Positions 18,151 to 27,412 of a stretch of DNA of 64,000 nucleotides are shown in pieces. Positions within the stretch are counted from its first letter, which is position 1. Each line of letters starts with the position of its first letter. Source of the stretch: an uncultured Fibrobacterota bacterium (GTDB lineage Bacteria > Fibrobacterota > Fibrobacteria > Fibrobacterales > Fibrobacteraceae); assembly GCA_903876665.1 (NCBI GenBank), contig CAIRAY010000034.1, forward strand, positions 20,567 to 84,566, written 5' to 3'. The translations under genes and the position numbers were made by a program. Below the pieces are notes generated by a model that ran no database searches, was not told where the DNA came from, and was given only the letters and a program-made list of their open reading frames with translations.

Positions 18151-18747
18151 TCAGAGTCCTTGTTTTTTCCAGCCAAGAATTTGGGTAATGGCGGCCGCTC
18201 TCTTGGAGTCCATGGCGCCAATAGCTGCCATGATTTTGGCCTGGGACCGGGTCTCGGGGACCCGCTTCAGAATTTTGGCCACAGTCAGATCATCCAGGTT
18301 GAGCAAAATCGGGGCGGACTCGACGGGCTTCATGGCGCCATAAATTAGAGCCAATTCCTCAATCCGCTGATCGGAAAGCTGCTTGGACTGATCCACCATT
18401 TCTTCGATGCGCTTGCGGTCGGCACCCATGGCTTCCTTCAAACGGGCATTTTCTGCCTTCATGCTTTCCATGCGGGCAATTTCTTCCTGCAATTTGGCCT
18501 GACTGGCTGCCAGCTCGCCTTCCTTCTTCTTGTTGGCCTCAAATAGCCGACTCTGTTCCAAATCATGTTGATCTTGGGCAGGGTTCATCTTCTCTAGGTA
18601 GCCTAAGAGCTTGGACCGGACGGCGGAGTCTTCTCCGAACTCCAAATGCGCGGTCCCCGTGCCCAGAAGCACCGCAAAAAAGATAACGGGAAACAACAGT
18701 ACCGAGGCAAGGCCTACTCCAATAATGTCCGTAATCTTCAAGTTCAT
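18151..18747 (-). CDS. MotE/FlbB-like membrane coiled-coil flagellar protein
   Basis: 198 aa from ATG 18747 (GGAG ten bases upstream). A longer ATG at 18771 is rejected because it would lie at or before the transcription start of the sigma-54 promoter at 18782-18797. One N-terminal membrane helix (VGLASVLLFPVIFFAVLLG) is followed by a long coiled coil (about residues 45-125) and a C-terminal helical domain (LDDLTVAKILKRVPETRSQA) resembling the MgtE N-like domain of MotE/FlbB. In spirochaetes FlbB helps organise the periplasmic collar and stator; in other bacteria MotE acts as a MotC/stator chaperone. It is the first gene of the long flagellar operon. Confidence 0.75.
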   Translation of the reverse strand: MNLKITDIIGVGLASVLLFPVIFFAVLLGTGTAHLEFGEDSAVRSKLLGYLEKMNPAQDQHDLEQSRLFEANKKKEGELAASQAKLQEEIARMESMKAENARLKEAMGADRKRIEEMVDQSKQLSDQRIEELALIYGAMKPVESAPILLNLDDLTVAKILKRVPETRSQAKIMAAIGAMDSKRAAAITQILGWKKQGL

Positions 18748-18781
18748 GGGATAATCTCCAAAATCATTCAAACATACTATC

Positions 18782-18797
18782 GCAAGGATCGTGCCAA
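18782..18797 (-). promoter_or_regulatory. sigma-54 promoter of the motE-fliK-flhG operon
   Basis: Minus-strand sequence TTGGCACGATCCTTGC matches the RpoN -24/-12 consensus (TTGGCACG-N4-TTGC) with the required 10 bases between GG and GC. The predicted transcription start is about 18770, just ahead of the motE GGAG and ATG 18747. It is one of three such sites in front of flagellar units in this window. Confidence 0.85.
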
Positions 18798-18800
18798 ATA

Positions 18801-18832
18801 AAACAGAAGCCCCGGTCTAACGACCAGGGCCC
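18801..18832 (-). terminator. possible terminator after flgM-like gene
   Basis: On the minus strand a hairpin with arms CCCTGGTC and GACCGGGG (one bulge) surrounds a four-base loop and is followed by a T-rich tract. It lies between the flgM-like gene and the sigma-54 promoter of the next operon, where a stop would insulate the two units. The T-run is interrupted, so this is tentative. Confidence 0.45.
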
Positions 18833-18854
18833 GCAAAATCCATGTTTTCAGGGT

Positions 18855-19136
18855 TTACAACAGCGCAACAATGCGCTGGGCGATCTGGTCCACGACCTCG
18901 GGAGCCATCCTATAGGAATTGGATTGGATGCGCTCACGAACATGGTCTACCCGCTCCATACGGTTCTTTTCCCAATCGCTCTGGGTGTTTGAAACTTCCT
19001 GATATTTGCGTTTCCCTTCGCTGGAAAGCACAACCTGGTCAACCGGTATCTGTACTTCCGCAGACTCCTTGGCGCCCTTGCGAGCGTCAGGGGTGCGGAG
19101 GTATTCCGCCACTCGTGCCACAATTTGCGTCTGCAT
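18855..19136 (-). CDS. flgM: FlgM-like anti-sigma-28 factor
   Basis: 93 aa, a typical FlgM size. The C-terminal half has the FlgM pattern: VVLSSEGKRKYQEV, then RVDHVRERIQSNSYRMAPE and VVDQIAQRIVALL, corresponding to the helix that binds FliA and the repeated 'I..G.Y..d...iA..ll' motif. Family knowledge: FlgM holds FliA inactive until the hook is complete and then is exported. The gene is preceded by a candidate sigma-28 promoter (19184-19211), as expected for autoregulatory flgM. The N-terminal 30 residues are not family-like, so the assignment is probable rather than certain. Confidence 0.68.
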   Translation of the reverse strand: MQTQIVARVAEYLRTPDARKGAKESAEVQIPVDQVVLSSEGKRKYQEVSNTQSDWEKNRMERVDHVRERIQSNSYRMAPEVVDQIAQRIVALL

Positions 19137-19183
19137 GATTCTATCCTCGTTCTACGTTCCCCACAGGGGGGACTACATTCATA

Positions 19184-19211
19184 TTATCGGCAAGCCCAGG
19201 GATGAACTTGA
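19184..19211 (-). promoter_or_regulatory. candidate sigma-28 (FliA) promoter of flgM
   Basis: The minus strand has a perfect -10 element GCCGATAA (19191-19184) and a -35-like TCAAGTTC (19211-19204; six of eight match TAAAGTTT), separated by 12 bases where 11 is usual. It lies 48-75 bases upstream of the flgM-like ATG. A small hairpin (TCCCC/GGGGA) lies in the leader at about 19157-19172. Confidence 0.6.
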
Positions 19212-19265
19212 AGTCTTAACTTTAAGTTTATCCGGCGTTGCTAAAATTTTACAAATCCGAGGATT

Positions 19266-21923
19266 TTATCGGATGTCAGCCTGCAAATCCGCCAGAAGAG
19301 CCAAAATATCGGAGTCTTGCGGAAAAAGCTTGGCTCCAGTCCGAAGGGCTTCTAAAGCCTGGGGGACGTCATTCAGCAAAATATTGACCTGACCCAGGGA
19401 GAGCAACACGATGGCGCTTTCTTCCAAAAGGCGGGCAAAAGAAAGGCTCGCCCGACATTCTTTATATTGCTCATGCTCAAACAACAAGCCTGCAAGCTTA
19501 AGGCCTGCCATGGTTTCTCCCTTGCCCACGGCGATCCCCATTCGCAGAATTTCCATCGCGAGCGGACGAATCCCCTTTTCCATCCAATAATGCCCCAACA
19601 TTTTGCAGGCCCGGATTCGGATCTGCTGAAAATCAACGGGCATTAGGGTGGGCTTTTCCTGGAAATGAATCAGACAGCTGTAGTCCGCAGCGACCAAATC
19701 TAGGTTTCCCTGAGCTTCGTTCAACTGGGCCCTCAAAAACAAGGCATTGGGCTGGGTCGGATTACGAAGAAGGTATTCGTTTATCATGGCGAGCGCTTCT
19801 TCCCGGAACCCCAGGTTGCCACGGCATTCGGCAAGTTTCACCGGCAGGATCTGCAAAATGTGCTTATCTTCCCCCGCCCGTTCCGCCTGGGCCATGGACA
19901 AGCTGTACCAATGCCTCGCCTCGTCGAATTCCCCCAGATCGAGGTAGGCGTTGCCCATGGCAAAAAACTTCATGGCATTGACAGAACCCGGGGACCGCTC
20001 AATATCGTCCTGCATCAATTCAAGATTTCGCCGTTGCTTGAATTTAACCGTTTCTGGATCCGTATAGCCCGTATGGACAACGCGAATATCCATGAATTCC
20101 ACCGGCATTCCGAGCGCCTGCAATGAGGGCATTACCTGCTCATGTACGCGCCCCACAAAGCGAATCTCCGGCTGGTTCGGGAAGAGGCGGATCTGATTGA
20201 ACACGGCTCCAGTAAGGCCCGCATCCTGACTATTCTTGATCAGGAATCCATAGGCTTTTTTTGCCTTTGCGGTCTGCACCAAGTTCTTGATTCTTTCCAA
20301 ATCCTCCGGCAACAAGACATCATCGGCATCGAGCCAAAGAATCCACTGGCCCTGGGATTCTTCGAGGGAACGATTGCGGGCGGCAGAAAAATCCTGGATC
20401 CAGGGGAAATGAAAAACCCGGGCCCCCGCCTGGGTAGCGATCTCCACGGTCCGGTCGGTAGAACCTGTATCCACAATAACCAGATCATCCCATAGACCAC
20501 GGATGGAATCCAGACAGGCCTTCAGGTGAGTTTCTTCATTCTTTACGATCATGGCCACGGATAGGAGAGGTCGTTTTGATTCTTCAGGGGATTCGCCAAA
20601 TGCCGTTGCCATGCGCTCGCGGACCCGGTTCATCTGAACTGTATTTCCAATCTTCTCGTAGGCAAGCATCAGCGCAAGCCAAGCATCGCGGCTCGCTTTA
20701 GGGTTGGTTGCCACGGCCCTTTCCAAATGCAAAATGGCTGCAGAGGCGTCTCCCAAGGCGAGCGAGGCCTTGCCTAGGAAAATCGAAGACTCCACCACCA
20801 CGGGATAAGCCTCATGGAACTGGGTGGCCCACTGCAAAACCAGGCTCGGATTTTGTTTGATTGTGGCGATATCGCAAAGAAATTTAAAACTGTACATCCG
20901 CATCACATCGTAATGGGACACCTGGGATCCAGAACTCCGTTCCAGAGTAAGAATCTTTTCAAATAAAGGAGCTGCATCATCGTATTTCTTCAGAATATAC
21001 AGGGACTCAGCCTTGTAGAAAAGAGGATCGATCCGGGTGGGAATTCTGGCGATGGCTTTTTCCAGCCATTCAATGGCGTTTGGGTAATCCGCCTTCAGCT
21101 GATAGGACTTCCCAATGGTGATGAAGGCCTCGTTGTAGGCTTCGGTATTGATATTCTCCGCACCAGGAATGTCAAAAATTTCTTTGTATGCTGCGATGGC
21201 TTCGTCGTGCCGTCCCAAAATTTGAAAAGCATCTCCCAATTGACAGGAGACCACCGGATCTTTTCCCCGGTCAGGCTCGGTCAGGATCAGTTCCAGATTA
21301 CGCTCCGACTTGGATTTGCGCAAGTCTTCGGACTCATAACCCGTATGATGAATAATGGTGTCCACATAATAGACATGCAGACCCACAGCCGCAATACCAT
21401 AAATAATTTGCTCATGGATACGCCGTTCAAAACGGATGCGCGGATGATTGGGGAACATGCGAATTTGCAAAAAGCGTGCGCCAATCGGCAATCCCCCACT
21501 TTGTGTGTTAATCACCTGAAAGCCAAAGGCGCGATCCAGTGTGGCTCGCTTCAGTTTGTTGAAATTCGCCACCTGTTCCGGAGGAACCACATCGTCCGCA
21601 TCCATCCAAAGACACCAAGCGCAGGTCGCTGCGGCAAGGCTCAGGTTGCGCGAATAGCTAAAATCACGTCTCCACTCGGAATGAATCACCTTGACTTTGG
21701 GGAGCCGTGCCAGAATCTCCAAGGTCCGGTCCGTAGAACCCGTATCATTGACGATGATCTCATCCGCGAAGGGAAGAAAACTTAAAATGGCCTTTTCAAT
21801 GTTTGCTTCCTCGTTCTTCACGATCATGCAGACGGAAAGCGTATTCTTCAATCCCTTGCAGGGCAAAAAACCTTTGATGGTTCCCAAACGCTTGGGGATT
21901 TCACTGGGAGGAATACTAGACAT
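19266..21923 (-). CDS. tandem GT2 glycosyltransferase / TPR protein
   Basis: 885 aa from ATG 21923 (AGAGGAG upstream; a TTG at 21932 is the longer alternative). The protein is an internal duplication: GT2 domain 1 (SVCMIVKNEEANIEKAILSF, NDTGSTDRT, WMDADDVVPPE), TPR-like helices, GT2 domain 2 (LSVAMIVKNEETHLKACLDS, VDTGSTDRT, WLDADDVLLPE) and a second TPR region. DxD-type metal motifs (DADD) are intact in both halves, so both may be active. It is the last of three glycosylation-like genes between merR and flgM, which suggests modification of flagellin or another surface product. The acceptor is not shown by the sequence. Confidence 0.87.
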   Translation of the reverse strand: MSSIPPSEIPKRLGTIKGFLPCKGLKNTLSVCMIVKNEEANIEKAILSFLPFADEIIVNDTGSTDRTLEILARLPKVKVIHSEWRRDFSYSRNLSLAAATCAWCLWMDADDVVPPEQVANFNKLKRATLDRAFGFQVINTQSGGLPIGARFLQIRMFPNHPRIRFERRIHEQIIYGIAAVGLHVYYVDTIIHHTGYESEDLRKSKSERNLELILTEPDRGKDPVVSCQLGDAFQILGRHDEAIAAYKEIFDIPGAENINTEAYNEAFITIGKSYQLKADYPNAIEWLEKAIARIPTRIDPLFYKAESLYILKKYDDAAPLFEKILTLERSSGSQVSHYDVMRMYSFKFLCDIATIKQNPSLVLQWATQFHEAYPVVVESSIFLGKASLALGDASAAILHLERAVATNPKASRDAWLALMLAYEKIGNTVQMNRVRERMATAFGESPEESKRPLLSVAMIVKNEETHLKACLDSIRGLWDDLVIVDTGSTDRTVEIATQAGARVFHFPWIQDFSAARNRSLEESQGQWILWLDADDVLLPEDLERIKNLVQTAKAKKAYGFLIKNSQDAGLTGAVFNQIRLFPNQPEIRFVGRVHEQVMPSLQALGMPVEFMDIRVVHTGYTDPETVKFKQRRNLELMQDDIERSPGSVNAMKFFAMGNAYLDLGEFDEARHWYSLSMAQAERAGEDKHILQILPVKLAECRGNLGFREEALAMINEYLLRNPTQPNALFLRAQLNEAQGNLDLVAADYSCLIHFQEKPTLMPVDFQQIRIRACKMLGHYWMEKGIRPLAMEILRMGIAVGKGETMAGLKLAGLLFEHEQYKECRASLSFARLLEESAIVLLSLGQVNILLNDVPQALEALRTGAKLFPQDSDILALLADLQADIR

Positions 21924-22944
21924 CGATTTCAATCTCCTCTACACCAGGAACCCGGCCCTTGGCCTTGGCGAGCATGACTAAAGTTTCGGGAACAGTGCCC
22001 GCATGGGGAGCTACATCGGCCAGATTCTGGAAAAAGTCCAGACGAGTTCCATCCAGCAATATCGCCATGCGGAAACTGTTCCAGGCATCTCGATGCTTTT
22101 TCCGATAGAAATGCAATACGCCCTGCAAATTACAGGTCTCGGCACTGGCTTCTCCAGATTGAAACAGTTTATCCAAAATGAGTCCGGCTTCATCAAGCCG
22201 CACATCATCCAGCAATTCCTCGATCTCGGCATGAACGACATTCAGATCCGTATTCTGGGGAGCAACGCCCTGGAGTGCCTCCAAAGTAGTCTGATGCTTC
22301 AGTGCAACAACCCACGATTTGATGAAATGTTGTTTGCGCTGGCTGGGATCCTGGGGCAGATAAACCGAGCAATCCCACCCATTGATGGCTGGCCACTTGG
22401 ACATCTCGGGATTGTGATACATGGGATCTACGTCTTCCTGTACATCGATCAGTTCACATCCAAACTCAGACAGAGAGGATTTCAAGGCCTCCACCCCAAG
22501 ACTTGCTCCATGGGGAAAATCTTGGGGCTGAGGCCAAATTTCGTGACCACGACGGAAAATGGTATCTCCGAAATATTCCGGATTCTGGAGGCGAATGCGA
22601 ATCGTCCCACTCGGCGAAAGTAATGCGACAACCCGACGCATCAAATGCGTATCCGCAGTGACGGTGCTGCCAGCCTGATTGCATACCAAAGCATCGTATT
22701 TCATTCCATCGCAGGGCCAGGAATCCGCCCAAGCGGATACGCTGATGCATTTTCCGGGAGATGCAAATCCCTCGGAGAGCCCAATGGCAAAGGCAAGAGA
22801 GGTCGTCTCCCAGCCAAGTCCGTCATAAAAACGGCACTCCTCCGCACTTCCTTGAATCACGAGCAATCGGTTCTCCCTGGCCGAGCGTGGTCCAAAGGAA
22901 TACCACAAGGACTTTTTATTCAGATAGGCCGCGCGCAAGTCCAT
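21916..22944 (-). CDS. methyltransferase-like protein with C-terminal TPR
   Basis: 342 aa. The N-terminal about 210 residues resemble a diverged Rossmann-fold SAM methyltransferase. The segment KYDALVCNQAGSTV followed by LMRRVVALLSPSGTIRIRLQ has the pattern of the post-motif-II region, but a clear GxGxG SAM-binding motif is missing. The C-terminal about 110 residues are TPR-like (ETCNLQGVLHFYRKKHRDAW). Start and stop overlap with both neighbours (TAATG with the upstream glycosyltransferase gene, 8 nt with the downstream one), so the three genes form one coupled operon. The catalytic activity is uncertain. Confidence 0.6.
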   Translation of the reverse strand: MDLRAAYLNKKSLWYSFGPRSARENRLLVIQGSAEECRFYDGLGWETTSLAFAIGLSEGFASPGKCISVSAWADSWPCDGMKYDALVCNQAGSTVTADTHLMRRVVALLSPSGTIRIRLQNPEYFGDTIFRRGHEIWPQPQDFPHGASLGVEALKSSLSEFGCELIDVQEDVDPMYHNPEMSKWPAINGWDCSVYLPQDPSQRKQHFIKSWVVALKHQTTLEALQGVAPQNTDLNVVHAEIEELLDDVRLDEAGLILDKLFQSGEASAETCNLQGVLHFYRKKHRDAWNSFRMAILLDGTRLDFFQNLADVAPHAGTVPETLVMLAKAKGRVPGVEEIEIDV

Positions 22945-25900
22945 TAGTTTTCCTCCAGAATTCGAGCGACCGCACTGAGGCTCGGATCAACCGCAAGTGC
23001 ATTCTGCAAGGCAGCCAGACCCTCCGCCTGCCGTCCAAGCTTAACACAGACGTCCCAATAATTCACCAGGGTATCTTGATCCAAGGGCGCAAGTTCCAAG
23101 GCAGCACGGAAGATCTCCCAGGCGTCCTCATGCTGTCCCCGATAAAAGGCCACAATCCCTACCCCATTGAGGCAATCCACATTCTCTGGATAAGCCCGCA
23201 AAAGGTCGGTGAAAAGGATCACAGCGGAGTCAATTTTCTGCTCTTCGAGCAAACGATGACCTGTGCGGATTTGTTCTTCGAGCTTGGCTTGCTCGGCATC
23301 CTTACGGAAATACATTTGCAACCGTTCGGGAGTCAAATGACCCGAAATGTCTTTGCGAATCTGAGCCAGCTCCCCTGCCCCAGGATTTGCGGCTTCGGCC
23401 CGCTCAAGCCAAGGAATGAATTCGTCCATGCGGCGCGAAAGGAAGGCGCAATCATAAAGGTTGACCACCGCATCTAGGTACCACGGATTCAAATCAATGG
23501 CCTGGGCGAACAAATCAAAAGCGGCAGACATTTCCTGGGCGTACCACTTCAAAAGTCCCAAATTATTGAGGGCCCGGTAATTGTCAGGCTGTTTGGCCAC
23601 AATACCTTCGAGCATTTCGCCGGCCTTCTCGGACATGCCCTCGCGAATCAGATGTTCTGCAGCAATATTGACTTCGCGGGATTCGATCACGGAATTTGCA
23701 TCGAACCTCCCCGATTTTTGCCGGGACTTTAAATCTTGCAGGGCCATGCGGACTTCGTAGAGACTGGGCTCTAGGCCAAGGGCATGTTCCATGACCGAAA
23801 TCACTTTCTGAGGAATCCCCAAACGCAGCAGAGCGTCGTAATAATTAAGGATGGCATCGGAATCACAAGGATTGGATTTGAGTGCCGCCTCAAACCAGCG
23901 TACAGCCTCATCGATGACTCCCTGTTGGAACTTCACGATTCCCAGCAAATTGCAAACCTGGAAGTCTTCACCCTTCCGTTGCCGCACATCCAGGAGAACC
24001 GTCAAGGCCTCTGCGTACTGCTTGGCCTCGAGGAATGCTTCCACCTTGGTAACCCAATCCACATGGGAGAAAGAGTCCACCCCAGCCTCCTGGGAAAAGG
24101 CTTGAAGCCCGGGGTACTTTCGACGTAAATAATCCAGCACTCCCGTAATGCTTTCGGCACCGAAATCATTCGCAAGGAGATCCACAATCACTTGGGCCAC
24201 ATCATTCTGGGCAGGATCGAGTTCCAGGGAGCGACAAAAAAGGGCAAAAGCGTCCTTGGCCTGGTGAAGAGCCCGCAAGCATTTTCCTAGACCAAAATTC
24301 GCCCGGGCATCGCGCGGATTGGCGTCTACCAAGGCCTGGAAGGCCTTTTGTGCATCGACAATATTACCCGCATTGAGCCAGGAAAAACCATCCACAAGGA
24401 CACCCGCGGGCTTAGGAGCAAGCACTGGGGTTCCCGCAAGGAATGCGATTCCGCTTTTTCGGCCTGCAGACCACTTGCGGTCAAATTTCCCCATATTTTC
24501 TGTCATCTGCTTGTTCCAGTCGATGCCAGAATCCTTGAAGCTGACGCTGCCAAAATGAAAGAGAAAACTATCGTCAGCCACGAGGAGAGTGTGCCCCGAA
24601 TATCGAATCCGACAAGAATAGTCATCATCTTCGAAATTCCCAAATCCATATTGCTCATCAAAGGGCCCAATTCTCTCTACGACCCGGCGTGGCATCAGCA
24701 TGCAGAAGCCTTTGAGCCTAGGGAATTCCCATGCCGAAAGCTCGTTGGCCTCCTGAATTTTTGCGGAAAGCCCGGGAATTTCGTCTTCGGATTTCCATTC
24801 AAAACCCTCGACCAACTGTGGACCAGCGATGCGATTGGAGCGAGGAACAACCATGCCCGACTCGGGATGGTTCTCCGCACAGCGCACTAGGTTTTCCAGG
24901 AAATTTGGACCGGGGATGGTGTCGTTGTTCAGAATCAGGACATAATCGCCCGTGGCAAGCTTCATTCCCTGGTTCCAACCGGGAGCGACGCCCAAATTCT
25001 TGGGATTATGAATGACCTTGGCGCCGGGGATCGAATCAAAATAGGCCGCAGTGCCGTCCTTCGATCCATTATTGACAAGAATCAACTCGTATTCCTGGCG
25101 GCAATACTTCTGCAAATTCTCGATACATTTACGGGTATACTCGACCTGATTCAGAGCCAGCAGGACAATGGAAACTTTTTTGGAAAGATAATGTTTGGAT
25201 TGGCAGGGCTCGGCAACCAGAAGAATCCGTGAAGAAGTTTCCAGGAGAACTTCATCAGGCAAAAGAGCATCGATCCGGAGCTGGGTATTGGCGTAACGGG
25301 GCGCGAGGGGAACCTGCGGAAAATCGGACCAATGTTCCATGGAGGAAATCCGGAACCCGCCTTGTTGGACTTCGCGACGCAGGTCCAGCGGACTAATGGC
25401 GCGCTCTGGCACCAGTGCACCAGGACGTTGGAAATGAACATTGTCAAAAAGAAAGAGGACTTTTTTGAGTCCATTGCCACGCAATGCTTTGATGAGATGC
25501 GAAAGCCCGGGAAGCTCCAGGGGATCAATGCGCCAAACCAGACAATCGCACGCACTGAGTTGGATATAGTTGTTTTCGAGGTCAAGGAGTTGCCCCTTGC
25601 CCATCACGCCTACGCTTCGGTAACCGGAAAGATGCTTCTGCAATTGACCGGGCAGCTCCTCGCCAATTTTTGCAGAAGACGATTGGGTTGCGAACTCCAA
25701 AAGCCTCGCCGAGGCCTTGGCAATGGTGACCGTCCAGGACATGGATTGGGCAACCCAAGAAGCATGAAAGGGAATCTGCAAATTTTCGGGAGCGGTTTTG
25801 CCCAGAGAAGTCACCAACCAACGGTTTGGCAACGAGCTGGGCTCCTCCAAAAGATTCAGGGCAAACTCGCGCACATCGGAAGGCACCGTACTTTTTCCCG

Positions 25901-27059
25901 TTCCATCAAGAATGGGCCCAGTGCCCGATTCGAACTGCCCGAGCAGACCCGGATGAATGGCCACACCGGCCTCGACCAGAACCAAACGACATTCACCAAA
26001 CCAGCGTTGCAATTTTTCAAAAAGGGACTTCCAAGGAGTGCCCACGCGGATAGTCCAAACATCGACGGCAGAATCCAGACCAGGGACTCCACTTCCATTC
26101 AAATCCAGAATCAAGATATCGCTCGCAGGGATCTGCGCCTCGACAAATGCACCTAAACTAAATTGACAAGCATCGTGTTTCGCTTCGGCCCCACGCTTAA
26201 CCAGAATACAATATTTGGTGGACATGGAAACCTCTTGGGTGCTCCGTGGGGCGTCGTCTACCACGGGGGTGAACCAATCAACGCCCCAAAGCTCCATGGC
26301 TGTTGGGATTAAGGACAACTGACCGAAATGTTGCACCAGTTTGTTGGAAAAATGTACCAAGGAACGGTGATGCATGGCCTCAACCACAGGTCTAGAGCCT
26401 GCTTCAAAACTTTTGTGCCAGGCGTGAAAAACGAAAGCATCGATGGAGACGGCAAACAGCCCTCCCTTCTGCGCGATGCGAAAGCACAGGTCCAAGTCAT
26501 CGAAACCAAGTACCAACTGGGGATCAAGGCCACCCATGGAAGAAAAAATTGGGGTGCGGATTAGCAGGCAAAAACCGGTCAGCAGTTTTGTCTTGGCTTC
26601 GTGCCCGCCAAACTTTTGAGAAAGAAAATCAGCAACTTCTTCGCGGTTTTCGGGTACGCTCGATTTTAGTGGATCCGGAAGCCAATGCCGGGCACTTTGC
26701 ACTCCACCAGCGTTGTTGCTCACGGGACCCACTGCAGCCAAATGGGACCGGCGTTCAAGTGTCGCAAGCATTCGGCTCAGGCTGGATTTACAGAGAAGCG
26801 TGTCGGGATTCAAAAGCAACAAAAAATCGCCCGTGGCACAACGTGCGGCCTGGTTCACCGCAGCGGAGAATCCGATGTTTTCCGAATTGGCCTGGACCTG
26901 GACTTGGGGGTATTGACGGAGAACCGCGACCGTAGCATCGCTGGATGCATTATCGACAACGATGATCTCTGTTTCGGCGTCACAGGCAAGCACCGAATTA
27001 ACGCATTGGGCAATGTAGCCTTCCGACTGGAAGGTTACGATCAATACAGAAGTTTTCAC
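22944..27059 (-). CDS. large double GT2 glycosyltransferase / TPR protein
   Basis: 1371 aa. The N-terminal GT2 domain (VLIVTFQSEGYIAQCVNSVL, VDNASSDATV, LLLLNPDTLL, about residues 1-260) resembles rhamnosyltransferase-like enzymes. A poorly recognisable region (about 270-610) follows. The second GT2 domain (VSIVLLALNQVEYTRKCIEN, VNNGSKDGTA, VLILNNDT, about 620-850) precedes a long C-terminal TPR array (about 880-1371) with repeats such as NARANFGLGKCLRALHQA-type and VDCLNGVGIVAFYRGQHEDA. The start is GTG. It lies 18 nt after the MerR regulator. TPR fusions of this kind are typical of enzymes that modify protein or polymer acceptors. Confidence 0.85.
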   Translation of the reverse strand: MKTSVLIVTFQSEGYIAQCVNSVLACDAETEIIVVDNASSDATVAVLRQYPQVQVQANSENIGFSAAVNQAARCATGDFLLLLNPDTLLCKSSLSRMLATLERRSHLAAVGPVSNNAGGVQSARHWLPDPLKSSVPENREEVADFLSQKFGGHEAKTKLLTGFCLLIRTPIFSSMGGLDPQLVLGFDDLDLCFRIAQKGGLFAVSIDAFVFHAWHKSFEAGSRPVVEAMHHRSLVHFSNKLVQHFGQLSLIPTAMELWGVDWFTPVVDDAPRSTQEVSMSTKYCILVKRGAEAKHDACQFSLGAFVEAQIPASDILILDLNGSGVPGLDSAVDVWTIRVGTPWKSLFEKLQRWFGECRLVLVEAGVAIHPGLLGQFESGTGPILDGTGKSTVPSDVREFALNLLEEPSSLPNRWLVTSLGKTAPENLQIPFHASWVAQSMSWTVTIAKASARLLEFATQSSSAKIGEELPGQLQKHLSGYRSVGVMGKGQLLDLENNYIQLSACDCLVWRIDPLELPGLSHLIKALRGNGLKKVLFLFDNVHFQRPGALVPERAISPLDLRREVQQGGFRISSMEHWSDFPQVPLAPRYANTQLRIDALLPDEVLLETSSRILLVAEPCQSKHYLSKKVSIVLLALNQVEYTRKCIENLQKYCRQEYELILVNNGSKDGTAAYFDSIPGAKVIHNPKNLGVAPGWNQGMKLATGDYVLILNNDTIPGPNFLENLVRCAENHPESGMVVPRSNRIAGPQLVEGFEWKSEDEIPGLSAKIQEANELSAWEFPRLKGFCMLMPRRVVERIGPFDEQYGFGNFEDDDYSCRIRYSGHTLLVADDSFLFHFGSVSFKDSGIDWNKQMTENMGKFDRKWSAGRKSGIAFLAGTPVLAPKPAGVLVDGFSWLNAGNIVDAQKAFQALVDANPRDARANFGLGKCLRALHQAKDAFALFCRSLELDPAQNDVAQVIVDLLANDFGAESITGVLDYLRRKYPGLQAFSQEAGVDSFSHVDWVTKVEAFLEAKQYAEALTVLLDVRQRKGEDFQVCNLLGIVKFQQGVIDEAVRWFEAALKSNPCDSDAILNYYDALLRLGIPQKVISVMEHALGLEPSLYEVRMALQDLKSRQKSGRFDANSVIESREVNIAAEHLIREGMSEKAGEMLEGIVAKQPDNYRALNNLGLLKWYAQEMSAAFDLFAQAIDLNPWYLDAVVNLYDCAFLSRRMDEFIPWLERAEAANPGAGELAQIRKDISGHLTPERLQMYFRKDAEQAKLEEQIRTGHRLLEEQKIDSAVILFTDLLRAYPENVDCLNGVGIVAFYRGQHEDAWEIFRAALELAPLDQDTLVNYWDVCVKLGRQAEGLAALQNALAVDPSLSAVARILEEN

Positions 27060-27077
27060 TGATTCACCCGAGGGGAT

Positions 27078-27410
27078 TTAAGCCATTTGAACATTAGGCT
27101 CAATATATGTATTCACCCCTTCACTCAGCAGGGAATATATGTTGTGCCCTGGATTCTGTTCCTTCTGCAGGATGCGTTTGGCTCCAGCGATGGAATACCC
27201 GTCTCCTTTGAGCAACAGCTTGATCCGCCCCAGACGCTGGATATCGTCATCGTCGTAGCGGCGCTGGCGCCCCTCGGTCCTTGCAGGGCTTAGGAAGAAG
27301 CTGAACTCACGCTCCCAAAACCGCAGGGTATGAGCCGGAACATCCAGGAACCGGGCAACGTCGCCAATTCCTACAAGGATTTCGGGGTATGGTTGCAATT
27401 GGGCATTCAT
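27078..27410 (-). CDS. MerR-family HTH regulator
   Basis: 110 aa, only the DNA-binding part of a MerR protein. The winged HTH is clear: IGDVARFLDVPAHTLRFWER, then QRRYDDDDIQRLGRIKLLLK and the short dimerisation helix GYSIAGAKRIL. There is no large effector domain, as in chaperone-linked or flagellar MerR-type regulators. It is sandwiched between fliW-csrA and the glycosyltransferase operon and is probably co-transcribed with the latter. The Shine-Dalgarno GGAG lies six bases upstream of ATG and is inside an inverted repeat (27413-27447). Confidence 0.85.
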   Translation of the reverse strand: MNAQLQPYPEILVGIGDVARFLDVPAHTLRFWEREFSFFLSPARTEGRQRRYDDDDIQRLGRIKLLLKGDGYSIAGAKRILQKEQNPGHNIYSLLSEGVNTYIEPNVQMA

Positions 27411-27412
27411 GT

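Noticed and set aside
21924..21932. TTG starts of several longer readings (here and at 10203, 52267, 57306, 58193, 59212)
   Set aside because: In most cases a downstream ATG has a better Shine-Dalgarno or position, so shorter starts were chosen.
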